Assembly (NCBI RefSeq): GCF_932274485.2
Contig: NC_065881.2
Coordinates: 64,738,702-64,802,701, forward strand
Source of the DNA: Patella vulgata
Taxonomy: Eukaryota; Mollusca; Gastropoda; Patellidae
Length of the DNA: 64,000 bases
Reading direction: 5' to 3'
Shown here in pieces: positions 1 through 12,345 of this stretch. The notes under the pieces are model-generated. The model saw only the letters and a list, made by a program, of their open reading frames with translations, ran no database searches and was not told the origin of the DNA. Position 1 is the stretch's first letter, and every line of letters starts with the position of its first letter. The translations under genes were made by a program, and so were the position numbers.

Positions 1-447
1 GCATAGATTATGATGGTCTGACAATAAAAAAGATACATGGATTGTAACCCAGCTGTGAAATATTAATTCATTTTGAGACTTCAATTCCTTCGGTGGTTGA
101 GAATTTCCCCCACACAACCGCGTTACTAACTAATCTCCGGATCTCAATGTGTGGGGTCTTTTAAATGCGTTGATACTTTGTACATAGGTCTTTTAAACTA
201 TTGGAATAACTATAAATGTCACAGACGATTTGTAACGGATCTTGAAATATGACGATAATTTTTGGCCGCCATCGGCATTGTAATCCGGAGACACTGGGTC
301 CATTATATTGCTCGTCAAAGTGAAAATATAAAGCTCAAACATGACCTTATTTGGACTAAGAATCGGCGCACATGATGATGCTATTATTTTTGATCACCAT
401 TAAATTATAAAATATCACCATTAAATTATAATAAATATATCATTCAG

Positions 448-3400
448 TTTTTCAGTTCTAATGGTAAAAATACCATTACATCTAAAGATCCTGATCTTTC
501 GTTCTTGATGGGAAGACGAATCGGTTTGACTTTCCTGGACACTAAAGCTGCTAACTTAGCCTACAAATGCAAAGGTAGGTCAATTGCATTATATAAGGAC
601 ATTCATACCCTGACAACCAAATCGGTATTCCGATAATTCTCGTCTTGTTTAAGTTAGTATATAGAATACACGTTCACTATATATACACCAATCTAAAGTA
701 TTATAATAATAATAATATGGCATTTAATTAAGATATTTGTTGTTCTTTTATCATTTAGAAAAATGCAAGAATCCAGTTGAGTGTGAAAACGCTGGATTTT
801 TGTTACACACATGCAACTGTTATTGTGCCTTTGGTTTATCTGGTAGAACATGTAATAAAATTAAAGATGAATTTTCGTCAGGTAGTTCAGTCCTTTTTTT
901 ATATTTATTTACGATAGTGGTCATCGGTGTAGTAATTAGTAATGTCACTTTTGGGAGAAATTTAAAGAACGGACAATGTCTATAAATATGGGGGCGGGGG
1001 TGGGGCTAAGTGGTTTAACGCGTGCGCGTGAAATCATAAGATCTGTCATTGAGTCATGTGGCGTGGTTACGATTTCCCGCTTGTACGTGCCTGTCCATCC
1101 TCGTGGGCTTTCTCCTCACCTCTGGTTTCCTCCCACTGCGAAAGACCCTATGCGAATTTCCATTGCGTTAATCCGGAAATGACCTAGTTTGTATTGACTG
1201 GACATTAAACCCTCTCTCTTTCTTTCTCTCTCTCCACCTCTCTCCAAATGAAATGGAGGTTAAACTTCATTTCCTTGTGAACAATCTACTTGTGGTGGGG
1301 TTCGGCAATGACCCATTTAGGAGCAGGGGGACATTTTTGACGTCTTCCTGCCTTAATGTCTCCGTTCACCTTTCGGAAATCTTGCATGTATGCACCACTG
1401 TGATCATGTTCAAATATTTCAAGACCACTGTATAAATATTTATATACTGCTGGTCACAAAATGTCATAATCAAATTGTTAATTGCTTTATTCAACAGAAT
1501 AATTTATTATCTTTGATAATTGGAAACTCTTGACGTTTTTTTTATTTATGGACGAGTGTTTTGACTATCTTACGAAACACTATCTAAATAATATATTTGA
1601 AAGAAAATTCAATATATTTTTATGTATATTTTAGACTGCAGTGGTATTATTGAATTAGGTTTTGGTGAGACAAGAGTAATATCATCACCTGGATATCCCA
1701 AGCCACCGCCTATAGCTAAATGTTTTTGGCTTATAAAGGTTAGCTTGTGAATTACATTACCCATAGGCGTACGAGCTGGGGGGGCTTTGGGGGGGGGGGG
1801 GGGGCAGCCGCCCCCCCCCCATTCATTTTGGGCACCAAATGCTGGGAAAATTTGGGCACACAATGGTATTTTTTAAAAGTTGTATAAAAAAAGATATTGT
1901 GTTCTTGAATGTGTCCAATTTAACAGCGAATTTATTATTATTATGTAACATACTAAGAACCTAACTACATTTTTTGGACACCAACCACCACCGCCCCCCC
2001 CCCCCCCAGTCAAAAAATTTCCCCGTACGCCTATGACATTACCTGGTTTGTTTAAACGATAATATTAATAAACAGTATTTCCATATAATTTCCCCACCTT
2101 TTTCTGGGTGAGTGGGTCGGGGTAGTTGTTTTGCCTGTGCTGAATTTAAAAATTTTATTTTATTTACGCCCAAAATATGTCTAATATTTTCCCTTAAAAA
2201 GACAGCCCATTTCCTCCTCATCTTCATCGCCCCAGCTTTTAAACGCCAGTGTTGATCTGGAAATATCACGTGCCTTTAATAGAACGATTAAGCACCACAC
2301 AAACATATCTTTGGCCACCAAAAAAATGAATGATATTGAGTAAATTGTATGCATAAAAAACATCAAGAAAAACTATAACAACTATGCTTTATTTCATTCT
2401 TGGGTTCTTAATTTCCCCTAGTCAAAGAGACTGGGCGATCGCAATGTACACAGACCATATTATATGTTTTTGTTATTATTCCCAATAGGCCGAAGCCAAT
2501 AACAGAATACAGATTGAATTAACCCTTGATTTAGCTAGCGATAGACTTAATCATATTTGTCTTCATTGGATAGGAGTAAGATATAACCATATTGGTCAAG
2601 TGGGACCAAGGTGAGACCTCTTGTCATTTCTAAACACATTTATTATTTTACGCACGTACGCTTTACTTTTCTCTTTACTTCTTTTTAAATTGAAAAATTC
2701 CTCTTGCAGTTATTTTTCGGGTGACTGGTTGGCCATTTTCCAGTTCTTTATAATGGAGTAAATTTATTACATTCAGAATAAAGTTAAAGTTCCAAACAAA
2801 TTACCAAAGATTTAAGAGAAAATATATTCATCTAATAGGATAGTGTCACGTTGACTTATTGAGATATTTTAGTCCTGTGTGTATAGGCTTATTGTAGGCT
2901 TACAGTACGCTAGGATTGAAATTTTCCCCGGGCAGCGGCACTATGGCCTACTCTGATATCGAATTCTAACTGCCAAGGGATCTTTTACGTGCGCGCCAAT
3001 CGGTTTTTCATCTCATCCGAACGACTAGACAGCTGTCCTTGTCAGGTCCTCCGCCTGCACCAATGACAAGGGGAAACCACGTTGGAAAATCCGGATAAAT
3101 TTTCTCGGCCAATGCTGGGATCGAGCCAGCATCTTACCCACTTCGCCACCGTGGCTCCCTTAAATCGATAATGAATTATTGTAAACATTTTTTGTAAATT
3201 CTAGGAATTTTAACTGTGCATACATTTATATTTTGATGGAATTTGTGTCGATTGTGCTGTTGGTATTGATGTTGTATTTTTATATTTTATTACAGGTATT
3301 GCGGCACTACTAGTAAACCTGTTAATATCACATCTAAAAGTAATATGATCAGTGCTGTGTTAAATGCACAGTATAAAATCAAAGCTAATGAACATCAAGG

Positions 3401-6400
3401 TTTCACTTTAAAATTAACAGCTATAGGAGCAATTGGTAATGTATTCTATTATTGACGGATGAATTTCATTGATTATAAGAGATATCTTAGTGACAGAAAA
3501 CTGTGTTGTAGGATATTACATCCCTTTATTCTAATTCCAAACAAATATTCAAAACTGTGCGAAGTGCTTTCAAAGAAATACTAACGTCCAAAATTATCAG
3601 CTGGAGTTTCATACAAGAGTAATGCCGACAAGACTCACGAGGCGTACACACGAAATGGACGCCCATTTTGAAATTACTGCCTGGGGCGATTTTAGTCGAA
3701 GAAGATACTATGATCTTTAAAGGGCCAATCTCAATTATATTTTGTAGAATAAAACTGCTTAATTTTGTGTAAAAAGCCCTTAAAATTCTCCATCTTAGCT
3801 AACTCAATATACATGATACGTTTTCAAACAACTTAAACCCGTCAGTCTTCATCTGGAAATGGAGACCAGTATCCCAAGCTGTATTAGTTGATGTCTGGAT
3901 AAACCAGACTTTTATTTTATAAAAATAACTTAGGTGAAATTTACCTTTCGTTACCAAATACAACAAGTGGATCATGCACTCTATAGACCTCTAAATAACG
4001 GCAATAGATTATCAGGTCACCGAACGAAACAATTGACCCGAAATCTTCAAAGGTTACGTGTCCAGATAAGCGGGTTTGACGTTTTATGTGTAAACGACTC
4101 AATATCTTGAGCTGAAATTTTGAGACAAGGTAAATACACCTTTCTTCTAAATATCTCGGCGCTTAAATTGCATAGGTATACGGAATTTTATTTCTGAGAC
4201 TGTTAAAATCGGGATGGTCCCTATAAAATCAAGTTCTGGAATCGCATACATTCTTCTATGCAAGCATAAAAAAGTACCAAGGTAATTTTTCATTTGGTTT
4301 ACCACCTTACTGTTCTGCACCAACCAGACTAATGAAAACGGACATGCGCCTTGCAGTGTGCTATGGGGGAAATTTTGCCCGGATAACAGCGCTACCACCT
4401 ACTGTTATTTCGAATTCCAACTGTCAAGGCGAACACTGGGCCATTTTTTTCTATTTTGCTCATTATATTTCATCAACTACCCTGTATTATTATTACTTTG
4501 AAGGTTACGTTTAATTTGTGATTACAGATAAAGGTATAAAATGTCTTTTTAAGAAAGGTGAGAAATGTCCATTTTATCCTGATGATATTAATATAATGAA
4601 GTGGGAGATCATGCACGTAAGTTGGTGGTTCAGCGCCATTTCTAATTTAATCAGTGTGGTGTACTGCTACAAGCTTGAATAGAGAGTTTATCCACTTAAT
4701 TACTAGATTATTAAGTTATTTTATCGGGTACAAGGATGGGTGTAACTCTAGCCAAAGACTGCCCATTCGACACGACTTTTTAATTTTTTGAAACTCTCAA
4801 ATATTGATGAAAAACAGTTTATAAATGACATTAAAACAGTGGTTCCAGGAGGCATTTAATTAACCTGTTTTGATACGTCGTCCATATTAAAACATCATTA
4901 TATAAGAATCTACCTAATGAATACTATCTGACAAAATCTGTACACGACTTTTATGACATGTTAATTGCTAGATTTAGATTATTGTACATTAAGGACCAAA
5001 ACTGATTTAAAATATTACAGATTTCGATCATTATGTTTAAACGTATTGAACAAATATCTGACAAAATAAAAGATACCCGAAATTTAGGAAAATATTTAAA
5101 ACATGCCCGTGTTAGTAGATCGGATAACTTCCGGCCTCCATTGTAAATAATGCACTCAGTAGATACGTTTTATGTATAATAATTATATATGTGTACAGTA
5201 TGTGTTATTGTGCATTAAATATGCTGTATTATTGTCCTTGAACCTTATAAATACCAAACGGGAAGGTTATATAAAAGAAATATTCTGGTACCTGCTCCGA
5301 TAATGTCGCGTCACTTAAAGGGTGCCGGTTTTTATTTTTAAAAAAATACAAATTAAAAAATATCTAAGTATTTATTGCACGTTAATATTTACCTCGCTTA
5401 CATGAAAAATTTAATGAATCCCTACAGTTATATTTATAAAGTACGCAACTCTGATAGGTGTTAATGAAAATCATAAATGATACTGGGTAATCATAATTCC
5501 TATAAACAACATGATAAATGAAGTGCCATGAAATGTGATGTTTATGAGAAGTCATTTAGCCCAGTAGTGATCCTTTGACAAAATAAAAACACAAAAATAA
5601 TAACCTTCTTGCATCAGAGTTTGGTAAGGATTGTCCGAGAGCCAGAATATTTTATTTATGTGGCCTAATTTATGAGTAGTTTATTTACTGAGTTAAAGAA
5701 TGAAAACATTGCTCTAGTTGTATATCTAGTTCAATTACTAGATGCGACCATAGATAATAGTGAATCGTACGGTATTATCTATGATGCCTCTGAATTTAAT
5801 TACTCAATGCCACTGAAAAAGTCAATAATTTTTCAGGGACTGTTTGTTGAGTCTGGAATGGAAGGAGCGTCTTTTCTTGTTGCCAAAACATCATATTTTC
5901 CCAAACCAGATACAAGAGTATTAAAAAGTGCTGATATAAAGGGTGATGGGTTATTTTTTTTAATGAATTATTATAAATATGGTTATACATGGATATTCAG
6001 TTATAGGGCTTTAAAAATGGTGCATTGCCTCAAGTATGCTACGTCGTCGTGCGCGGGGAGTGTATGCTTGCTATTACTGGAACACGTGATACCTTTATCT
6101 TTAAACGCATTAGTATAATCTGTTTCACATAGGTAATGCGAAAGCTTTCTTCTAAATCTGAGTAAGATGACTGACCTTTATAATGTCACTTGTATTCTAC
6201 GTGTGACGTCACATCACACGACGTCGATCATTGGCGTCGATAACGCGTGCCTTGTTTACATAGGACGTAGTAACGTAAACTGGTCCCGGCAGAATGGCGT
6301 CTTGTACTCATTTTACGCCTTCGCGTACTATTTTATGTACCCATTTATACTAAATAGGAAATATTTTTTATCCAGATATATTTCGAACACAGTTTGATGA

Positions 6401-9400
6401 GTTGTCCCACTCTTAAATTCTAGCACTTTGTGGATAACTGTTTTTGTTTTCTGTTTCTTTAATTTATTTGATTGTAGTGAGCGTACCTTCATGTTGAAGT
6501 AAATTATTGCCTACAGAAAGCGTAATTTTGTGTGTTTCCGACGTGAAAACAATTATCTACGCATGTTATGTTTCAAGACGTTGATCTTCAATAATTTATT
6601 TGATTCAGGTGGTAAATGGTGTTTTTGTTTTGGATACTATCTACCCGAGGAAGAAACTGGTAATGTGTTGGTATTAGTAACTAGTAAGAAGATGGTAAAC
6701 TCTCGTCCCTCGATGATCTGGATGAATGAGAACTATCAACCTGATTTTCAAACTGTTTGTCTGAATATTAAATATCAAGACGTGTTTAAGGTAAGTTTTA
6801 ATGGACTGAAAGTTGACAACTGTATATGTGGTATACTTTATTGTCATATTATGATTCTGATTATTTGGAGCATTGTTACAAACATCAATTTTATCTTGTT
6901 TTAACATGAACACTACATGCACATCCGGTGTCAGATAAGATTCTCTAGCAAGTAATAGCATTGGCGAGCAAGTAAAAGAGCCATCAACAGTGGGAATTCG
7001 AAATAAAGAGTTGGACGTAGTTCCGCTGTCCATAGCATACTGCATGGGGTATGCCGCCTTCATTGGCCCGGATTGAGCAGTAAAGTAGGACTTTAAAATC
7101 CATTTTATTCCACGCTCTTATTTTGATTTTTAGTGTTCTTATTGACATACGAGGGCTGATTTAAAAGTTCTAAGCCTATCTGACGGCGACAGACCTGTAC
7201 AAAGTCGATGGTTTCCATTTATTTTTCTACATAGTCCTGTTCGAGGTGTACACATTTTTGCCAACAATATTGTGGAAAAGGAAAGGGCATCATACCCTAA
7301 ATTGGAAACCTTGTCGGCATGTATCTGTGTTGTGGTACTGCCCTATGGCCAGTTTTGTCCATTTCTTGGGATTTCAACGGGCTGGTGCAGAGACAATAAT
7401 AACACTACAGCTGCAGTTCTTGTGTCTATGATTCACTTAATGATTGTATTTATTTGTGCCAAAAGTTTGTTTCAACCCAACTGATCTATCCTTTTCAGGC
7501 TTGTAACTTTTCGGTCAGCCCTTGTATTATTCACATTGACGTTTGAGTTTATAATGATGGTAGTCCCTACTTGTTGTAATCATTGTCTAAGATTTGTTGT
7601 CATTTATTGATGCTGTCCTATGACGGTAGTTAGCGTCTAGAATCAAAGCTCTCTGTCGGAGAGACCCACCTTATCCACTCTGGATTTGTTTGGGTTTATT
7701 TTCAGATATTAGTGAAGATTTATTTACGTAAAAACAACATGATGATCTTGTCCAATATAACCTTAGGTCCAAATATGTGTGAAAAGTCAAATAAAGTTTA
7801 CTCCGTTGCCCAAACACCAAAAGGTAAGATCTTTTCAAGTTTATTTTAAATCTTAGACACATAGGTCAACTTATCATCTGAGATATTTGGTACAACAGAA
7901 CTGTTGACTGGAAATAACTGCATTTTTGTTCATCTGAATCCTGGAAAATCAAATACTTCCCAATATCTGAACATTCCTATAAAAAATGAAAAGCCGAGAA
8001 TGCTCAGATGGAAACATCAGATCACAGGCGTGTTACAGAAATCAACAGTATCGCGATGGAGACCATACAACTTCTGTAATGCGATAGATAGGGAGAATTG
8101 GGGTTTACCGCCATTCGATACAAACTATGACTAACATATGGTTCAATTTAATTTCAATAATTCGCTTGTGCGTAGATGTATTTAGCTGTGGAAGGAAGCC
8201 GGATAATACTCAAGATTGGACTAGCGACCCTACGCCGCCTGATTCAATGACAGATCTTATGACCTAACGTGCACGTGTTAAACCATTAGACCACCCAACC
8301 CCAGCTCACCTACCCTTTAGAAAATCACAGTGTGATCTGATGCAGCGAACCCAGTAACTCAAACTACATTTTGTTTTAGTGGCATGGCGATGTGATTTTG
8401 AAGAGAGCATGTGTGGTCTTCGCCAATGCTATAGTCCAGCTGAGATGACTTGGGAAAGGATGAATGTATTTCCTATGTTTGGACCTAAATCTGGTCATAG
8501 GTCAGCCAAATCAGATCCGGGTGATAACTGGTTTATGGTTAGAAATGGTTGGTTTAAGGTAAACATTTAAAAATACATCCCAATGAATTGATAATACTGT
8601 ACAATAATGTTCAGCAGCAACAAGTAACGCATGAATGGAACAAATTGGTATTGTTCCGATAGTAACACATAGACAATAACATTAGGAGCCGCGGTCACCT
8701 AGTGAGTATGACGTTGTCCTTGTCATGCCATCCGGATTGCACCACGGACAAAGAGAAGCCACGCTGGGAAATCTCGAGGAACTTTCTTGTCCAACACCGG
8801 GATCGAACCCCGGACCCCCTTGTTAGTTAGCCCGCGTCACTGACACAGCGTGCCCACCAATAATGTTATCAAACTGATGAATGAAAAATGACAACATTAC
8901 ACTATGTTTTTTATCCCGAGATTACCACCCGAGAAATAAAGATGTTAGAAAATGTGTTATACATGTAGAAGGTGTAGAATGCAAATTTTAAACGTGTTGT
9001 TTATTTGTTACCCAAGTATATATTCAATCAATTAAACATATTTCCATGTAAGCTGTATAGCCTACTGGAGGTCCACATTATTTTGTCCTACCAATAACTA
9101 TTAGGTAAATTAGTAAATAACTCATTTTTTTTACTACTTTTGTCTTATAAGAAACAGTCTTTGAAAATCGTCATACGCGAGAAAATAACTATTATCAATT
9201 CATATATTATTATTATGGCAGTTGGAATTCGATATAAGAGTAGGCCCTAGCGCCGTTGCCCGGGCAAATTTCCCTCATAGCACACTGTATGTTGTATGCC
9301 CGTCTTCATTAGTCCAGTTTAGGAGCAGAACAGTAGGACGTTAAACCCATTTCATTTCATTTCGTATATTATTATTAAACAACTTTTTAAATTTTATTTA

Positions 9401-12345
9401 AATATTTGTATGTTTTCAGCCTCGCGCTAGTGTTGCCTGTGTCCAAAGTCCTGACATATATCTAGAAAATACCAAGAATTGTTTACAGTTTTATTTTTAT
9501 GTATGGGGATATTCTACTGGTAATGTGACTATAGATATAATAGAAGATAATGATATCCAGACAGAGATTTGGAGTTTTGACCGACTCGGTCTACAGAATA
9601 TTGAGTGGAGTTTATTTCAGGTACCAATAACGGTGTCTGGTAATATAAAGGTAAGTGTCTGCGTTGTTGGCGATCGGTTTCACAGAGAATTACGAGTCTA
9701 GTAATATACTCAGCCAAATTAAAAACTTGACACTCGGGATTTTTAGGACTAGATTTTTAATATTTGGTTTAAGGCAACTATTTTAGTGTTATGTTGTGCA
9801 CAGACGACCTTGACATCAACAGAAAGCAAGAATACGTCTCGCCGAAAGTCCTTGACATTGATAACGTTCGTGATGTCACAGTACCCCCAAAATGAAATTC
9901 ACAGACTTGGAGAACAATCGGAATAAAGTGTTTAGTAACGGTTGTGGCCTCCTCTAGCGTCTCGTACTGCCACACAACGTCTTCTCATGGATCTCAGAAC
10001 ATTAGTAAACACTACCCCAGGAAGACGTTGCCACTGCTCAGCAAGAGCATGTTGAAGGTCCTGCAACGTCAGTGGTGGATTCACTTGCTGGCGCATACTT
10101 GAGCGTAACGTTCACCCAGTCTGCGGTACACTCGGACCCTGTCATCAGCAAATCTCAAAGTGAATCGAGATTCGTCACTAAAGACAACCGAATTCCACTG
10201 TCTTTGAGTAAATCTTATGTGTCTTGTGGCTCACACAAGTCGGTTACGGCGATGGAGAGGTGTCAATATTGGTCCATTATAGGGCCTCCGAGCTCGAAGA
10301 CCAGCAGCCTGCAAGCGATTTCGAACAGTTTGTGCAGTTACCCTTCCACCAAACATCTCTCTACTTGTGGAGGTTGCAGTGACAAATCTGTTTCTAAGAT
10401 GACGTAATCGTATTGCTTGATCTTCCTGGAGTGACGTCACACGTGGCACTCCCGCCCTTGGGCGGTCGGCAATAGTTCCAGTTTGAAGCACTCTCATTCT
10501 AAGATTAATTATTGTCTGGCGTGAACAATTAAAGGCTCTTGCAACAGTGACCAGAGACTGACCAGCATAGAGCCTACCTATAGCACGTAGACGTTCTACA
10601 TTTGAAGGGCGCGGCATTTTCTAACAAAGATGAAAATAACAATTTTAATTTGTTTTTCCAGTTCAAGTTACGTGTGCGTGTTCAGTTTAAGCAAACTTGC
10701 ATCGATTGACCTCACGAGTTTGTGTTTGCACGTGTTTTTCAGGTTTTTCATCTTTATATGCTCAAACGTCACGTGAAATTATAAGGCATACGTTTACCTA
10801 GTCTCTCGCAGATAAGCATGATCTGTTTACGCCATAATCAGTTTTGAGAGTTGACAATAATGCTGGAGACTGAAAATATTCAAGGGAGGTAATTTAGGGA
10901 ATAAATATGGTTAATTCTGGGTGCTCTTAGAATCCTTTTATCGAAAGATCTGAAACGATTTCAGATTGAATGTCAGGTTCAATTGGTGACGACCGTCTTA
11001 AAGGACAATATTGGTGCCAGTCATTATCACATATGTCATAGAGCTGGTTAAACACATTCCAAATATAATTTTAACACAGAGATTGCTACGATAGCTGAGT
11101 AATACAGGTTTCCTGAATCGGAAGTGACGAACGCCAAAGGAAAACACGAGTCATACCTCTATATAACTGACAGATGTGACGAGTGATAACAGATACACGG
11201 CCGAATTTCTGCTCACTAATAATTCCTTCCAAGACCAAAAGTTGTTATATGGGACTGTAAGAGGATACCTGACAATTAATAAAGTAATTGAATGTCATTA
11301 GATAAGAGAACACGGGAAAAATAGAAATAGTCCGTACATTCCCTTGTTTATATTCATTCTATACCTTATAAAAAACATGGTAATGCACGGACTTTTTCTG
11401 TTTTTCTTTCGTGTTCTCTTATCTAGTGGCAGTCAATTCTTTTTATGAATTGTTAGATATCCCCTCACAGTCTCACACAACAACTTTTGGTCTTGGAAGG
11501 AATTATTAGTGAGCAGAAATTCGGCCGTGTATCTGTTATCACTCGTCACATCAGTATTATATAGAGGTATGACTCGTGTTTTCCTTTGGCGTTCGTCACT
11601 TCCGATTCAGGAAACCTGTATTACTCAGCTATCGTAGCAATGATCTCTGTGTTAAAATTATATTTGGAACGTGTTTAATTAGTTCTATCACATATGTGAT
11701 AATGACTGACACCAATATTGTCCTTTAACTAGCATTCACCTTATGCCTGGATGAACAGTCTATAATTCATAGACGTGCGCAGAGGCCTCTTCCTGCGATA
11801 CCGTGATCGTTTTTTCCGAATGTAATAGAATTTTGCAGGTTATTATTATCATTGGTCAGTTAAGTCATTCACTTCCCAATGTCTCATTAATTTGAGTTGA
11901 AACTTCCAGACAAGTTGTACGGCCTGTTTTGTTTTTGGGTTGAGTTTTTTTTTTTTGGGGGGGGGGGTGGGGGTGGGGGTGGGGGTCTGGTTTTTTTTTC
12001 CATTACATTAATTGCAGAATTAAATAAACTTTATTTCGAAACCACGTAAAAATAAAGTGGACTTCTTGAGGAGTGCTTAATGTGTTAACTGAAACTTCGC
12101 CTTTCTGTATACATGTATATATATGTGCGGGAACAAATCATTCTTTTATGTTTAGAAAAATAAATTTTCATTTATTTTTAAACGATGTGTGCATGATTTA
12201 TGTGTATGTATCCTTTGTGTAATATTTAGATTAATATGTGTATAAATATTTTTGAATATTTCAGTTGGAGATTAAAACCAAATTACGATATTGGTGGGGA
12301 AGTTATGCTATAGATGATATAAAGATTACTGAAACAGCTTGTTAG
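448..12345 (+). CDS. Astacin-family secreted metalloprotease (EGF, CUB, two MAM domains), 3' part of gene
   Basis: Twelve exons join in phase: 448-574, 759-881, 1635-1738, 2489-2610, 3296-3435, 4528-4616, 5837-5942, 6609-6790, 7706-7823, 8380-8558, 9420-9650 and 12265-12345 (stop TAG). They give about 533 residues; the 5' end lies outside the window. The first exon carries the end of an astacin catalytic domain (SSNGKNTI, then GLTFLDTKAANLAYKC). The second is an EGF-like cysteine cluster (CNCYCAFGLSGRTC). Exons 3-5 form a CUB domain (CSGIIELG, SSPGYPKPP, YCGTTSKP). Exons 6-9 form one MAM domain and exons 10-12 a second (WRCDFEESMCG at its start, AIDDIKITETAC at its end). The HExxHxxGxxH zinc site and Met-turn should lie upstream of position 1, so activity cannot be judged. 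Astacins of this layout (meprin-like and invertebrate relatives) are extracellular zinc endopeptidases; CUB and MAM domains mediate protein binding. No membrane segment follows the second MAM, which suggests secretion. The first MAM looks about 20 residues short after MKWEIMH, so one exon may be missing from the model between 4617 and 5836. Confidence 0.88.
976..1240 (+). mobile_element. SINE family A copy (tRNA-derived), degenerate
   Basis: This copy lies in the intron after the EGF exon of the protease gene. It shows a degraded A box (GGGCTAAGTGGTTTAACG), the core motif AAATCATAAGATCTGTCATT, a B-box-like stretch, the shared 3' part (ATGACCTAGTTTGT) and a pyrimidine CT tail. It matches the better-kept copies at 58350-58626 and 58932-59214. 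The apparent open frame across it is a by-product of the repeat, not a gene. Confidence 0.8.
1762..2035. mobile_element. MITE with CATAGGCGTACG termini
   Basis: The left end reads CATAGGCGTACG and the right end CGTACGCCTATG, a perfect 12-bp inverted repeat. Both ends are flanked by ACATTAC (1754-1760 and 2036-2042), a likely target duplication. The interior has long G and C runs just inside the ends and no coding potential. It lies inside an intron of the protease gene. The superfamily is uncertain; a 7-8 bp duplication would fit hAT. Confidence 0.85.
2916..3160 (-). mobile_element. SINE family B copy, minus orientation, 3'-truncated
   Basis: Read on the minus strand it begins with GGGAGCCACGGTGGCGAAGT, the tRNA-like head with A box, followed by the family core (GCCGAGAAA, CTTGTCATTGG, GACAAGGACAGCTGTC, GGATCCCTTGGCAGT-like text with small changes) and stops near the GCCCGGG block. 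It lies between two CUB exons of the protease gene. Confidence 0.8.
4333..4432 (-). mobile_element. SINE family B 3' fragment
   Basis: About 100 bp of the family B tail in minus orientation: CTTGACAGTTGGAATTCGAA, the GCGCTGTTATCCGGGCAAAA block and CATAGCACACTGCAAGGCGC. It sits in the intron before the first MAM exon. Confidence 0.7.
6986..7116 (+). mobile_element. SINE family B 3' fragment, decayed
   Basis: Recognised by GTGGGAATTCGAAATAAAGA, CCATAGCATACTGCATGGGG, TATGCCGCCTTCATTGGCCC and a terminal AGTAGGACTTTAAAATCC, each a mutated form of the family B tail. It lies in an intron of the protease gene just upstream of the mariner derivative. Confidence 0.6.
7150..7524 (-). mobile_element. 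Mariner-type deletion derivative (about 375 bp)
   Basis: The left terminus CGAGGGCTGATTTAAAAGTT and the inverse of the right terminus (CAAGGGCTGACCGAAAAGTT) match over about 28 bp, and each side has a TA dinucleotide, as expected for Tc1/mariner insertion. On the minus strand near the left end it still encodes WQKCVHLEQDYVEK, the typical C-terminal end of mariner transposases, followed by a stop. The rest of the transposase is missing, so it is non-autonomous. It lies between MAM exons. Confidence 0.85.
8143..8303 (-). mobile_element. SINE family A copy, minus orientation
   Basis: Contains the family A signatures in reverse: TTTCAATAATTCGCTTG, TCAATGACAGATCTTATGA, and the degraded A box as GTTAAACCATTAGACCACCC. 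It lies in the intron before the second MAM domain. Confidence 0.75.
8712..8860 (-). mobile_element. SINE-like remnant related to family B
   Basis: The minus strand shows a tRNA-like B box (GGGTTCGATCCCGG), AAGAAAGTTCCTCG, GCGTGGCTTCTC and a GACAAGGAC block, in family B order but diverged. A short plus-strand head-like piece (GAGCCGCGGTCACCTAGTGA, from 8688) lies next to it, which suggests a rearranged or composite copy. Confidence 0.5.
9213..9362 (+). mobile_element. SINE family B 3' fragment
   Basis: A well-preserved family B tail: ATTATGGCAGTTGGAATTCG, AGAGTAGGCCCTAGCGCCGT, GCCCGGGCAAATTTCCCTCA, TAGCACACTGTATG, then a run ending in TTTCATTTCATTTCG. The tRNA-like head is absent. Confidence 0.85.
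9932..10617 (-). pseudogene. Tc1-like transposase, internally deleted
   Basis: On the minus strand an ATG at 10617 opens 128 residues with a Tc1-type helix-turn-helix N-terminus (MPRPSNVERLRAIGRLY, then FNCSRQTIINLRMRV and a basic RPRAGVPR linker). Further along, in another frame, comes FSDESRFTL with the first catalytic aspartate and RVRVYRRLGERYAQV. The sequence then jumps directly to the C-terminal text LTLQDLQHALAEQW, SMRRRCVAVRDARGGHNRY and a stop. The middle of the catalytic domain, with the other two acidic residues, is missing, so this is an inactive deletion copy. It lies in the last intron of the protease gene, 9651-12264. I could not identify its terminal repeats. Confidence 0.85.
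10998..11728. mobile_element. Foldback (giant hairpin) element, TTAA-flanked, 731 bp
   Basis: The left arm (about 10998-11340) starts TTAAAGGACAATATTGGTG, and the right arm (about 11383-11728) ends with its inverse CACCAATATTGTCCTTTAA. The arms match through their whole length, for example AAGTGACGAACGCCAAAGG against CCTTTGGCGTTCGTCACTT. A loop of about 40 bp separates them. Both ends carry TTAA, as used by piggyBac-type insertion, though the family is not established. There is no coding capacity. It sits in the last intron of the protease gene. Related copies lie at 30005-30160 and 61994-62432. Confidence 0.9.
11946..11988. repeat. T and G homopolymer / GGGGGT tract
   Basis: A T run passes into a G run and then repeats of TGGGGG: a low-complexity, G-quadruplex-prone stretch in the last intron of the protease gene. 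Confidence 0.85.

Noticed and set aside
5672-5836. Upstream extension of the first MAM exon to include DATIDNSESYGII
   Set aside because: The acceptors that would include it break the phase with the previous exon. TTTTTCAG at 5836 keeps the phase, so the shorter exon was chosen.
7246-7484. Two plus-strand open frames of 60-70 codons
   Set aside because: They lie inside the mariner deletion derivative, whose recognisable coding text is on the minus strand.
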